Below, in pieces: positions 25,510 to 36,700 of a stretch of DNA of 45,209 nucleotides (the stretch's first letter is position 1; each line of letters begins with the position of its first letter). The notes under the pieces were generated by a model that was given only the letters and a program-made list of their open reading frames with translations, searched no databases and was not told the DNA's origin. The DNA comes from an uncultured Prevotellaceae bacterium. GTDB taxonomy: Bacteria; Bacteroidota; Bacteroidia; Bacteroidales; Bacteroidaceae. The DNA lies in the NCBI GenBank assembly GCA_900318915.1, contig ONMI01000024.1:29543-74751 (forward strand). Reading direction: 5' to 3'. Made by a program: the position numbers and the translations under genes.

Positions 25510-25851
25510 TTATTTGCTACAGCCCTCTTTGCAATTGGCATCATGTTTTTTCTCCTTGCCGGGCTGCGGTGCTATTTTCCCTGCCGTGAAACCCACATTG
25601 GCGATAGCCTGCTGGATTTCCTTCTTGCTGGTTTTCTTGGAGTCGAACGTCACGACCATCTCCTTGCTCACCTCGTCCCACTGTGCAGTCTGCACGCCGT
25701 CGACGCTCTTTGCGGCAGCCTCTATTTTCTGTCCGCAGCGTGCGCAGCGACCATTGACAGTGAACTTGGCGGTTTTGGGTTTTGCCTCCACCTGCAGTGC
25801 GGTGGCAGCGAGCAGGAAGGCCATACAGGCGATTTGCAGAAATCTTCTCAT
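25510..25851 (-). CDS. Secreted heavy-metal-associated (HMA) domain protein
   Basis: A 113-residue protein with a signal peptide (MRRFLQIACM... LQVEA, cleavage near residue 23). One HMA domain follows: FTVNGRCARCGQKIEAAAKSVDGV with the metal pair C36/C39, then AQWDEVSKEMVVTFDSKKTSKKEIQQAIANVGF. The tail carries two more Cys (ANCKEGC). HMA domains bind Cu(I), Zn(II) or similar ions; export of the domain suggests envelope metal buffering or delivery (inference). The usual MxCxxC Met is replaced by Gly-Arg. Its -7 box is at 25881-25888. Confidence 0.8.
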   Translation of the reverse strand: MRRFLQIACMAFLLAATALQVEAKPKTAKFTVNGRCARCGQKIEAAAKSVDGVQTAQWDEVSKEMVVTFDSKKTSKKEIQQAIANVGFTAGKIAPQPGKEKKHDANCKEGCSK

Positions 25852-25880
25852 CTTTTACATTATTTATTGGTTATTTACTG

Positions 25881-25888
25881 CAAAGATA
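25881..25888 (-). promoter_or_regulatory. -7 box TATCTTTG for the HMA protein
   Basis: A consensus TAnnTTTG on the minus strand, 30 nt before the ATG at 25851. The stretch 25889-26027 up to the radA promoter is AT-rich and I see nothing else in it. Confidence 0.55.
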
Positions 25889-26027
25889 GCACAAATCGAG
25901 GTCAAAACAAAACAAACTGTAACTTTTTTCATCCACAAGCCCCCTATTTTGTTGCGATTATAGATAAAAATGCATAATAAATAGAGAAAAAATGGAGAAA
26001 AAAGGGCGATAATAAGAGATTTTTTTA

Positions 26028-26035
26028 TAAATTTG
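26028..26035 (+). promoter_or_regulatory. -7 box TAAATTTG for radA
   Basis: A consensus TAnnTTTG about 120 nt before the radA ATG. The leader includes a 16-codon open frame (26055-26105). Confidence 0.5.
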
Positions 26036-26054
26036 CATTATCTATTTCTATTAA

Positions 26055-26105
26055 ATGCATTATCAGTACAAGCATGGCGAGAAGCAGCCTGAACTGTTTG
26101 AATAG
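26055..26105 (+). other. Possible 16-codon leader ORF in the radA 5' region
   Basis: ATG at 26055 opens MHYQYKHGEKQPELFE and stops at 26105. It is the first ORF after the predicted transcript start. There is no strong ribosome site and it may be chance. No attenuator hairpin was seen after it. Confidence 0.2.
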
Positions 26106-26156
26106 AAAGAGCCTTAATAACACAAACAATCAGCATAAACAGCACACACCAGAAAG

Positions 26157-27545
26157 ATGGCAAAGGACAAGATAGCCTACGTATGCAGCAACTGCGGGCA
26201 GGAGTCGGCCAAATGGCTGGGCAAGTGCCCCTCCTGCGGCCAGTGGAACACCTTCAAGGAGATCCGCGTATCGAGCGACACCGGCAGTGTGGCAGCCGCC
26301 TCGGCCGCCAGCACAGTGCGTGGCGGGCGTCAGCAGAAAGCCCGTCCGCTTCGTCTTCGCGACATTCCTACGCAGGAAGAGCCCCGTATCGACATGCACG
26401 ACAGCGAGTTGAACCGTGTTCTTGGCGGCGGTCTGGTTCCCGGCAGCATCATCCTTTTAGGCGGCGAGCCCGGCATCGGCAAAAGCACGCTCACCCTTCA
26501 GACCATACTCCACATGACCGACCGCCACATACTCTATGTGAGCGGTGAGGAGAGCGCCCACCAGCTGAAGATGCGCGCCCAGCGCATCGGTCACGACGAC
26601 AGCGAGCATGTGATGATACTCTGTGAGACCTCGCTTGAACAGATATTCACCCACATCAAGGAAGAGCAGCCCGAGCTGGTGGTGATTGACTCCATCCAGA
26701 CCATTTCGACCGAAGACGTGGACAGTTCGCCCGGCAGTGTGACGCAGGTGCGCGAATGCGCCTCTGCCCTACTCCGCTTTGCCAAGTCGAGCGGCGTGCC
26801 TGTGATACTGATTGGGCACATCAACAAGGAAGGCACGCTGGCCGGCCCCAAGATCTTGGAGCACATTGTAGACACGGTGATACAATTTGAGGGCGACCAG
26901 CACTACATGTACCGCATACTCCGCGCCATGAAGAACCGTTTCGGCAGCACCAGCGAGCTGGGCATCTACGAGATGCAGCAGAACGGTCTTCGGCAGGTGA
27001 GCAACCCTTCGGAGCTGCTGCTGACGGAAGACCACGACGGTCTGTCGGGTGTGGCCATCTCGGCCGCCATCGAAGGCGTTCGTCCGTTTCTGGTAGAGAC
27101 GCAGGCGCTCGTATCGACAGCCGCCTACGGCACCCCTCAGCGCATGGCCACCGGTTTCGACCAGCGCCGTCTGAACATGCTCCTGGCCGTGCTTGAGAAG
27201 CGCGTGGGCTTCAAGCTGGCCCAGAAAGACGTGTTTGTGAACATAGCCGGCGGTCTGCGCGTAACCGACCTTGCCACCGACCTGAGCGTGATAGCCGCCG
27301 TATTGTCGAGCAATGTAGACACCCCAATAGAAAGCGGTTGGTGCATGGCGGGCGAAGTAGGTCTGAGCGGCGAGGTACGCCCCGTGAGCCGTATAGAGCA
27401 GCGGGTGGCCGAAGCCGAGAAGCTTGGCTTCAGCCACATCATCGTGCCCAAATACAATCTCTCCGGTTTGAAACTGAAGTCGCACAACATACAGCTCCAC
27501 CCCGTGCGCAAAGTGGAAGAAGCGCTGCGCGAGTTGTTCGGATAA
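26157..27545 (+). CDS. radA: DNA repair protein RadA (Sms)
   Basis: A 462-residue branch-migration helicase-like ATPase. It has an N-terminal C4 zinc finger (CSNCGQ... KCPSCGQW, residues 10-30), Walker A GGEPGIGKST at 102-111, and the RadA motif KNRFGSTSELGIYEM. The C-terminal Lon-like domain runs from ~290 (IEGVRPFLVETQALV). Full length. Its own promoter lies ~120 nt upstream. Directly after the stop the same frame stays open for 34 more codons with a regular heptad pattern. Confidence 0.95.
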   Translation: MAKDKIAYVCSNCGQESAKWLGKCPSCGQWNTFKEIRVSSDTGSVAAASAASTVRGGRQQKARPLRLRDIPTQEEPRIDMHDSELNRVLGGGLVPGSIILLGGEPGIGKSTLTLQTILHMTDRHILYVSGEESAHQLKMRAQRIGHDDSEHVMILCETSLEQIFTHIKEEQPELVVIDSIQTISTEDVDSSPGSVTQVRECASALLRFAKSSGVPVILIGHINKEGTLAGPKILEHIVDTVIQFEGDQHYMYRILRAMKNRFGSTSELGIYEMQQNGLRQVSNPSELLLTEDHDGLSGVAISAAIEGVRPFLVETQALVSTAAYGTPQRMATGFDQRRLNMLLAVLEKRVGFKLAQKDVFVNIAGGLRVTDLATDLSVIAAVLSSNVDTPIESGWCMAGEVGLSGEVRPVSRIEQRVAEAEKLGFSHIIVPKYNLSGLKLKSHNIQLHPVRKVEEALRELFG

Positions 27546-27650
27546 GTGGCTGAAAGAGAAGCAAAAGAGGCTGAGAGAGAAATAAAAAAGGCTGAGAGAG
27601 AACAAAACGGCAAAAAAGCAAAAAAAGCGGCAAAAAAGAGGCGATTATAA
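27546..27650 (+). other. In-frame 34-codon heptad ORF directly after the radA stop
   Basis: The frame of radA continues after its TAA with GTG at 27546 and runs to TAA at 27648. It encodes three seven-residue units (AEREAKE, AEREIKK, AEREQNG) and a basic tail KKAKKAAKKRRL. The 21-nt units differ at synonymous and non-synonymous positions. It could be a small coiled-coil peptide with a GTG start, a readthrough extension of RadA, or a former tail cut off by a stop mutation. No ribosome site is visible before the GTG. Confidence 0.35.
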
Positions 27651-27661
27651 AAAATTATTCA

Positions 27662-27669
27662 TAATTTTG
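27662..27669 (+). promoter_or_regulatory. -7 box TAATTTTG for the giant secreted protein
   Basis: A consensus TAnnTTTG 71 nt before the ATG at 27740, giving a leader of about 65 nt. No -33 TTG at ideal spacing. Confidence 0.5.
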
Positions 27670-27739
27670 CACAATTTAAATCTTTTTCGGACGAATTCTT
27701 TTCGGTATATCAAAAATTCATATAACAAACACAATAGTA

Positions 27740-30700
27740 ATGGAAACAAATCTACGATGTACTAAGACACACCGCAAGCTATGGTTATGGCTGGCGGTGC
27801 TGCTCCTATCGGTGACGGCCCAAGTGGCCCATGCCGACAGGATTAAAGACGACAAGTACTACAAGGTAACGCAGTATTCCGACCACGTGAGCCTTGAGAT
27901 ACTTGTGGCCGACTTGGACGTAGGCAACACCTGGTGCAAGTGGGGCTCGATACGCGCTTACAGCCAAGACGGCCGTAAGGGCGAAGTGTTCCACATCTTG
28001 GACGTGGAGAACGACGACAACGGCGACGATGACAGTGAGACATGGGAAATCTATGCCCACAACAGACTGTCGGGCAGCCAGGCCTTCCTGACGAATCCCG
28101 CATCCGGCGGCGAGGTGGAGATAGGCTTCTGCACCGATGATGAATGGAGTAACCGTTCGAGCAATGTGCGGTACAGGATTCAAAAAGGCAAGAGCAACGA
28201 ATACCCCACGGTGAAGATAGACTACTACTATCCCGCCGAGATGGCCGGCCGCAGATGGTATTTCTACTATGAGTATTTGCACAGCAAAGGTTCCTCTCAC
28301 AACATGAGCATGGGTTCCGCCTACTGTTCGGCAGATTTAAATCTACAGAATGCAGACCACACCAAGCTCAGCTATGAGCGAACGGGGTCGGACAAGATTA
28401 AGTTTACCGTTCCCTCTCTCCCCAACGACATCCCTCAAAAGTTGCAAAAGAGCCGTACACGTGAAGGCGAAGTAACCTGTTACTTCTACTACATGCTCAA
28501 GGACGGCAGGAGCATGCGGCGAGTGGGCGAGAAGATGGCGTGTGCGATAGGCAGCCAGAAGACCTATGAGCTGACGATACCTGCCGAGTATTGCGACTTC
28601 CGCAATCTTGACTTGACCATAGAGGTGAAGAGTGTGGTAAGGAACGTGGATGGCGCCACCTACTCTATGCAAAAGACCCGTTACGACCGTAATGATGTCT
28701 TCGAGAAGATACCCACCCCCCACTCGCTGACCGTGGAGTTCAACCAGTTTGACAACAAGGCCACGCTGTCGTGGAATGCGTTCAGAACCGAAGAGGATCA
28801 TTACATCAAGGAGACGATTCCCTATGTATACCGCATAGAGACCGACAGGAGCGGCAATCCCCTTTCCGGCCAGTCCTGGCAGAAACGCACCTCGCTCGAT
28901 GCGATAGGCACCCATCAGGCCCAGGGCTATACCGACTCTAATGTGAGTTCGAACAGTTACTACCGCTACATGGTGGTGAATGTTCCCAAAGCCTGGATAA
29001 ATAACAAAGACATCCCCTCGTCCGACCTGAACAGTCCGGGCGAAACCCTTCTTACCAAGTTGGCTCATACGGAGAGCGACCTTCTTCAGTCGGAGCCCAC
29101 TATGAGCATTTACAACCTGTCGCAAGACACCACCGTGACCGACAAGGTGAAGATGACGTGGGAATACTCCCGTGTACCGGTGAAGACACAGAACGTAAGC
29201 TTTGAGATATTCCGCCGCACCTCGGCTTCTGGAGAATGGGTGAAGCACGGCAGCGCCAACGGTCCTGCCACCCCCTCTGCCGGTCAGCTAATCAGTTACA
29301 CCGACAAAGACTTACCCTCGTATGCCACCTATCAATATAAGATAAGGCTCAGCATCAACAACGGCACCAATGTATTTGAGAGCGACGTATTGACGGCCAG
29401 TCTGCAAACCGGCACGAAGATACAGTCAGTGACCGCCACGAAGGGTGCCCATGAGAACACCGTTCGTGTGGCTTGGAATGTGAAGCATGTGGGCACCGAC
29501 GACACCTCTTATGAAGTGTCCCGCCGCTATGCAGGCACGAACGACGATTTTCTGAAGATATACACCGTGAGCGGTCATGCCAGCAGCTACAGCTATGAAG
29601 ACAACACTGTTCAGCCCGGCTACTACTACGAATACCGTGTAGACGCCTTCAGCGGCGACCTGAATAGCGACACCGACGTATTCCAGAGCACCATGAACGA
29701 TGTAGGCTTCTGCCAGGCCCGCGGTGTGGTGAGCGGCAAGATATCGTTTGGTTCCGGCAACGGCGTGGAGAATGTTCGTCTGAGCCTCCGCACAGATGCC
29801 GACGACGACGGCCAGACCGTGCGCAGCTACTCGCAGCGTGTGGACGGCGCCTCGACCGGTATTGTATGGAAAGCCGACAGCGCCGAGATTGACAAGTTGT
29901 TCGGTACCAACAAGGACTACACCCTTCAGCTCTTTGTCCGTCCCGACGAGGGGATAGGCGAAGGTGCCGTTTTGGGTGAGCTTCCCTTCCGCGGCAAGTT
30001 GCGTCTGGGCAAGTTGGAAGCTGGCGGCCACAAGCTTCAGGTGGAGCTTTATGATGGTCCGAAGAATGTAGACCGTACCCAGTATACCCAATATTGGGAT
30101 GCTGTATGTATAATATGGAATGCAGATTCTGTAAGGAAAAACACATCCGACTTCTACAGCGAAGAATTAGGCGGTTGGGTGTGTGGCAGTCAAGCTTCTA
30201 TCGACAGTATATGCGGCATATATAATAGTAATCGTGAATATAAATTCTATGGTGTAAAATGGATTGGCGATTCCGAATATGGTTTTTTCTTGTATGGTCG
30301 CGTTTTACCTCTTTCCACCTATGTGGACATAGAAAAAAAGACCCTTATAGGAAAAATTTACGATACAGGCCTTACGGTCAGTCCCAACAGTTATACGTTG
30401 GTGAATGTCTCACAGGTGGACGGACAGCTATACTTCACTGTTAACGACAGTACTACGAGCGAGCTGAAGCCCCTGTCGACCAAAGAACATGTGAGCGAGA
30501 ACAGTAATCTGGCCACACTCTATCCCGACCTCAGGACCTACGATGGATGCCTGTACCAATGCACAGGTCTCAAGAGCGAGATTTTGGAATCACACAGGTC
30601 AACATCTGTTCTTCCCGCATTCCCTGACCTGCGGGAGTATTCCACCAGCACAGAGACCTTTGTGAACCCCTTCTCACTGGGCGGCAGTGAAGGTGTGGAA

Positions 30701-33700
30701 GAAGCCGAAGCCTTCAGGGGCAACCTGACCGAGGTTCGTGTATGGAACCACATCCTAAGCGATAAAGAACGCACCAACTATAACGACCGCGTGCTGAGCG
30801 GCCGTGAGACTGGTCTGGCCCTCTACTGGCCGATGGACGAAGGCGTGAGCCGTTTTGTGTTCGACGCCTCCTACGCCAACGACGTGCCCAATGGCCGTCA
30901 CGCCACTGTGGGCAACAACATCAGCTCCTCGACCATTATTCCCACCGAGACCCAGCTGTCTCGTTACGGTGTGACCAATGAAAAGGGCGAGTACACCATC
31001 CGCGGCATACCGTTTGTCGGTGCCGGCACCACCTACACGGTGACCCCCTCGAAGAACATCCACGTGTTCTCACCGACGTCGCGCAACGGTTTCATCGGCA
31101 AGGGCAGTCTTGCTCTGAACAACTACGATTTCACTGACGAGAGTTCGTTCCCGATGCGCGGTGTAGTGCGGTACGCCAACACCAACATCCCCGCCGACTC
31201 AATTCAGTTTAAGATTGACGGCAACATTGTTCAGACGAAGGATGGCGCCGTGATGAGCGACGCCAACGGCGAGTACGAGATTAGCGTGCCCATCGGCGAG
31301 CACAAGATTGAGGCCTACAAGGAAGGTCACCTTCTGAGCACCTTCCCGCTCGACGGCAGCACCCACGACTTCCTGAAAGAAGAGACCGTGAACTTCTTCG
31401 ACTCTACGCTTGTGAACATCACCGGCCGTATCAACGGCGGTTTCTCCGACCAGGACGAGCCCGTAGGCTTCCGCCGCAGTGTGAACCGTCTGGGCAAGGC
31501 CGTTATCAAGCTCAGTCTGGGCAAGGAGTCGCAGTGCTCTTTCAACTATGTTCACACCGGCAACGGCATTTACGAGTTTGGCACCGAGCCCATTCCTGTG
31601 GCGAGCGCCACGCCCAACATCAAGAGCACGGCCTACCGCGGCGGCGGCAGTCATGACGAGACCAATTATATCTACATCACGACCGACGAGAAAACCGGCG
31701 AATACTCTGCCCTTGTTCCACCTCTCCGCTACAAGGTGGAAAGCATCACCTTTGCCGGCGGCAAAGACTATGACGACGAGCCAGTGTTCGCCCAGAACCT
31801 GCCCATCATCGATGCCACCAACACGGTGAAGGAGGCCCTTCTAAAAGACACCTTGGCCACCGACCAGGGCACACAGAGCTACACCTACACCGCCAAGATG
31901 AACCGCCAGCTCCGCAAGAGCCCCAACATCAGCGTGGTGCAACATGGCATGAAGAACGGTGCCTTCGGTGAGGAGAAGATAGCCGTGGCCAATGAGCGTG
32001 CGAATGCCGACTCTGTGAGGGTATTGAATTACAACGGTGACAAAGTGGAATACGTCTACGGCAAGCCCATCGTGGTACAGCAAGGCGTATACGAATTTGA
32101 CATTTTGGTCAATGAGCAATACAAGAATCTTGACAGCAAGGAGACCTTCGAGGAGGTACCCCGTGATGCCATCGTGAGCATCATGAACGATGCGAGCCGT
32201 TTTACATCCGTGTATGCCGAGAAAGTCATTGTGAACGGTGAGGAAATGCAAATCGGCGCGACCTATGAGGTGCCCAACATCCGTGTGATACCTGATGAGC
32301 AGGGCTATGTGTCGTATCAGTTTGTGGGCGGCTGGCCCAACCTTGCGGAGGGCAACCAGCGCACGATGACCGTTGGTGTGAAAGTAGACGGCCGCACCAC
32401 GATGTGGACCAATCCCACGACCGGCAGCGAGTCGCTCGACATGATTCTTCTTGGCTCCATCTCGTCGGGCATGAACTTCATGACAGAAGGTCCCGATGAT
32501 GTGGACATGATTATCCGTCGTCCTCCGGGATCGACCTCTGAGGCAGTCTACTCTACCGATACCATCAGGACTACCAGCCACACCGATATAGACACTCACG
32601 ACGGCAAGAGCTTCGGTGGTGGTTTCTATATTTCGGTTGGTCCTAAATTCAGCTTCAGTGAGGGTGTAGGCGTTGTTCATTGGAACAACGAGCTTGAAGT
32701 GATAGCCAATACGGAGCATGTTTGGGAGCGCAAGTGGTGGGACACCGACACCGACACTAAAGAGAACAGCTATTCCGTGACGCGTGAGATACACGGCACC
32801 ACCGAAGGAATCCAGAACAACGGCGACACCTACATAGGCCGTTCCACCAACTTCCTGTTCGGCAAAGGCTGGGAGCTTGGCATCTTCAAGCAGGCCGACG
32901 GCACCTACAAGCTCAGTACCGAGGAAGCCATTACGATGGCCGAGTCGTTCGGCACCTATTTTGCCTACTCTCAGGAATACATTGAGGAGACTCTGATACC
33001 CAACTGGGAGAATTTGGTTCGCGACAAGCTTAAGACCGTATCGGGCAACCACTGGGAGAATCCCGTCCGCGTGCCTGGTGAGGTGCGTTACTACACCAAG
33101 TACAAAGAAGGCGACCCGGAATGGGGCCTCACGAACGGCGACTCGCGCTGGAGTGTTGCTGAATATCAGGCAGCCGGTGGATACCCCAGCTATATCATGG
33201 TGGACGGCACCGACGAGCACCCCCGCGACGAGGTAGAGTTTGCCATCAACCAGATAAAGAACTGGAAGAACATCATCGCCATCAACGAGAAAGACAAGAT
33301 AGACGCCTTTGACGGTGAGGGTTATTTCCTGAACAACTACTCGATAGCCGGCGGCACGAGCATCAGCGAGACCACCACCACTTCTACGAGCCACACCGTG
33401 TCGTATGAGAACAACTACGAGCTCACTTACAACACCGAGAATCAGTTTGGTGTGCTGTTCAATGCAGCAGGTGCCTACGGCATCTTGATTGGCAGCCGCT
33501 TCCACGGCGACAGCCATACCAACGACACCACCGTTGTCAATTCGCATACTACGAGTTGGACGATGAGCGACGCCGACCCGCGCACCGCCCTTTCGGTAGA
33601 CGTGTACAAGTCGCCCCGCGGTTTTGGCCCCATCTTCCGCACCCGTGGCGGTCAGACGGCCAATCCCTATGAGGGAGCCACCTATACGAAGTACTACAAT

Positions 33701-36700
33701 GAGGGCACCCAGCTCGACGAGGCCACCATGCGCGTTGAGGTTCCCAAGCTGACGGTGGAAGGTCCGAGTCAGCTGTCGAATGTACCTTCAGGCGGTGTGG
33801 CCAAGTTTGAGCTTCAGCTCTACAACGGTAGCGAGACGAAGAGCGCCTGCACCTATGTGCTGGAAGTGATCGAGAGCAGCAATACCCATGGCGCCATTCT
33901 TTCGATGGACGGTGCTCCTCTGAGTATCGGCAAGCAAGGCCGTCTGATATCGATGGACGGCGGCGAGACCATCAACAAGATTCTTCAGGTACGCCAGAGC
34001 GACACCAGTGTGAACAGCTATGACGAGCTGAAGCTTGTGCTGCGCTCTGAGAAGGACGACAAGACCACGAGCGACACCATCAGTCTGTTTGTTGAATTCG
34101 TTCCCTCCTCTGCCATTGTCGACATGGCCGTAGACCACACGGTGCTGAACTACGATGACCTGAAAAAATATAAAGGTTTCAGGGTGAAGTTCACCAATCT
34201 GGACCGTCAGGACAAGGGTCTGCTGGGTGTGCGTGTGCAATACCGCCGCAAGGGCTACGACAGTTGGAGTCTTGCCCACCAGTGGCGTGTGAATGAAGCA
34301 GAGCTTGAGCAGGGCGACGAGCTGCTGCCTGCGGGCAACAGTTTCGAGTGTGCGGTTGCTTTCGAAGCCGACGGCGTGTACGAGCTTCGCGGTCAGACCT
34401 GGGGCAAGTACGGTAATGACGATGTGACCTATGAGACCCAAGTGATAGAAGTGACGCAGGACACCCGCGGTCCGAAGATGCTGGGTATGCCGAGCCATGC
34501 CGACCGCATTCTGACCTACGCCGACCGCAACGATATGCATGTGCGTTTCAACGAGCCGCTGAACACGAATGCGATCAGCCACACCGACAACTTCACGATA
34601 GAAGGCTACCTGAACAATCTTGACCAGAGCAGCCAATACACCGATGTGGCCCTTCAGCTGTACTATAGTGTGTGCCGCACTCAAGCCACCTATACGCTGA
34701 ACAACAACAGTCTGGCCGTTGGTTTGTGGTTCTACCGCCAGTCAGACGGCAACATTGTGAGTCTTACCTCCGGCAACGGCGAACTGATGCTTCGCACTGA
34801 AAACGGCGGCGAGCTGAAGGTATACTGCAACGACAAGCCGTTGAACGATGTGACCCCGCTCACCATTCCTGCCGAGAAGTGGGTGTATCTGGCCCTGAGC
34901 TACAAGTGCAAGGACACCACCGATCCCAACAACCGCATCACGGTACTGATGGCAGGTACAGGCAGCGACAGGCCTCAGTATCTGGCCCAGAACGCCGCCA
35001 TCGACGATGTGAACGGCACTCTCCGCATGGTATTGGGCGGTTTGGGCACCATCGGCCGCATGCATGATCTGACGCTGTGGAACCAGGCCATCTCAGCCGA
35101 GGAGCTTTATGAGCGCCGTAATGAGCAGAAGTCGAGCTACACCCCCGGTCTGGTAGGCTACTGGCGTATGGACGAGGGCCACGGCACGACCCTTCATGAC
35201 AAGGCCCAATCGCGCCACCTGACGATGCATGAAGACAGCTGGTACATCAACAACAAGAACCTGGCTGCCCATCTCAACGGCGAAGAGCCCATGAAGATAG
35301 ACATCTCCACCTTTGCACCCCGCATTACCGACAACTACGCCCTTGAGTTGTGGTTCAACGGCGATGCCGAGGCGAACAAGAATGCCCAGCTGCTGTCGGT
35401 GATGAACGCCTTCAGCCTCGGTTTCAACGAGGGCAAGCTTGTGCTTGAGAAGAGCGAGCGCAAGGTGGGCAACGACAATGTTGAGACGAAGACCGTGAGC
35501 GAGAGCATCGTGGTGACCGAGAGCAACTATCTGGACAACAGCTGGCACCACCTGGCACTGAATGTGCGCCGCGGCACGAGCGCCATCGTCTACATCGACG
35601 GTCAGGCCGTGCGGACCCTTCCCGAGGCCACGCTTCCCGGTTTCAGCACCCACTACATGTTTGTGGGCGGTGAGGAGACCCTGGTGAGCGCCACCGGTAC
35701 GAGTGAAGGCGGTTCGGAGCGTCATTTCACCGGCGACGTCGACGAGATTCGCATCTGGGCCACCGCCCTTACGAGCGGTCTGATAGAGGAGCGCCGCTGG
35801 CAGCGCATGCCCAACGGTCTATACAGTCTGATTGGCTACTTCCCGATGGAAGACACGCAGCGCGAGTCGGACGGTAATATAAAGGCCACCTTCAACAGCT
35901 CCAACTTCGGCTACACCGAGTCGCAGCTTACGCTGAGCGGCATCAACGGCGCCAGCTTCACCGCTCCCGCCCTCCTTCCGAGTTCGAGTCGTCTGCGTCT
36001 GGAGCAAAGAGATTTCGAGTACACCGTATCCGACCAGGAGATTTACTTCACCTTCCCGGAAACCATGCTTCCTCTGATGGACGGCAATGAGTTTGTGGCG
36101 AAGATAGAGAATCTGCGCGACACCCACGGCAACGTTTCCGAGCCAGTGGAATGGAAGTTCACTTGCGACTTTGCCTCCATCAAATGGGATGGAGACATAA
36201 ATCTTGACAAGGAATGGAGCGAGCAGCTTGTCTTCTCCGGCGTTTTGGAAAACAACACCGACCGCTCTGTGAGCTATGAGATAACCGGTCTTCCCAACTG
36301 GATGAAGTGTCAGGAAACGATAGGCACCGTTCAAGAAGATGAGAAGATAATAAACTTCACTATCGAGCCGAGCGTGCCAGTAGGCCGCCATTCGGTATAC
36401 CTGACCGTGACCGACCGTCTGGGCATCAGCCGCAAGATGCTTGTGAACCTGACGGTTCATGGCGAGGAGCCCCAGTGGGCTGTCGACCCGAACCTCTACG
36501 AGAGCAACATGTTCGTTATCGGTCAGATTCGTGTGAACGACAAGATCTGCATCGACTCTAACACGAAGTTGGCCGCCTTCGACGAGCAAGGCAACTGCCG
36601 CGGTGTAGCCAGTCCGGAGTACATGCCCTCTCGCGACACCTACTTTGTGAACATGGTAGTGTATGGCGGTTCTGCCAACGAGCTGAGCACGAGCCAGCGC

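Noticed and set aside
31841-33547. A 568-codon antisense frame inside the giant gene
   Set aside because: It lies fully opposite a well-supported coding region. Its His/Val/Gly-rich composition is the usual product of reading the reverse strand of GC-rich codons.
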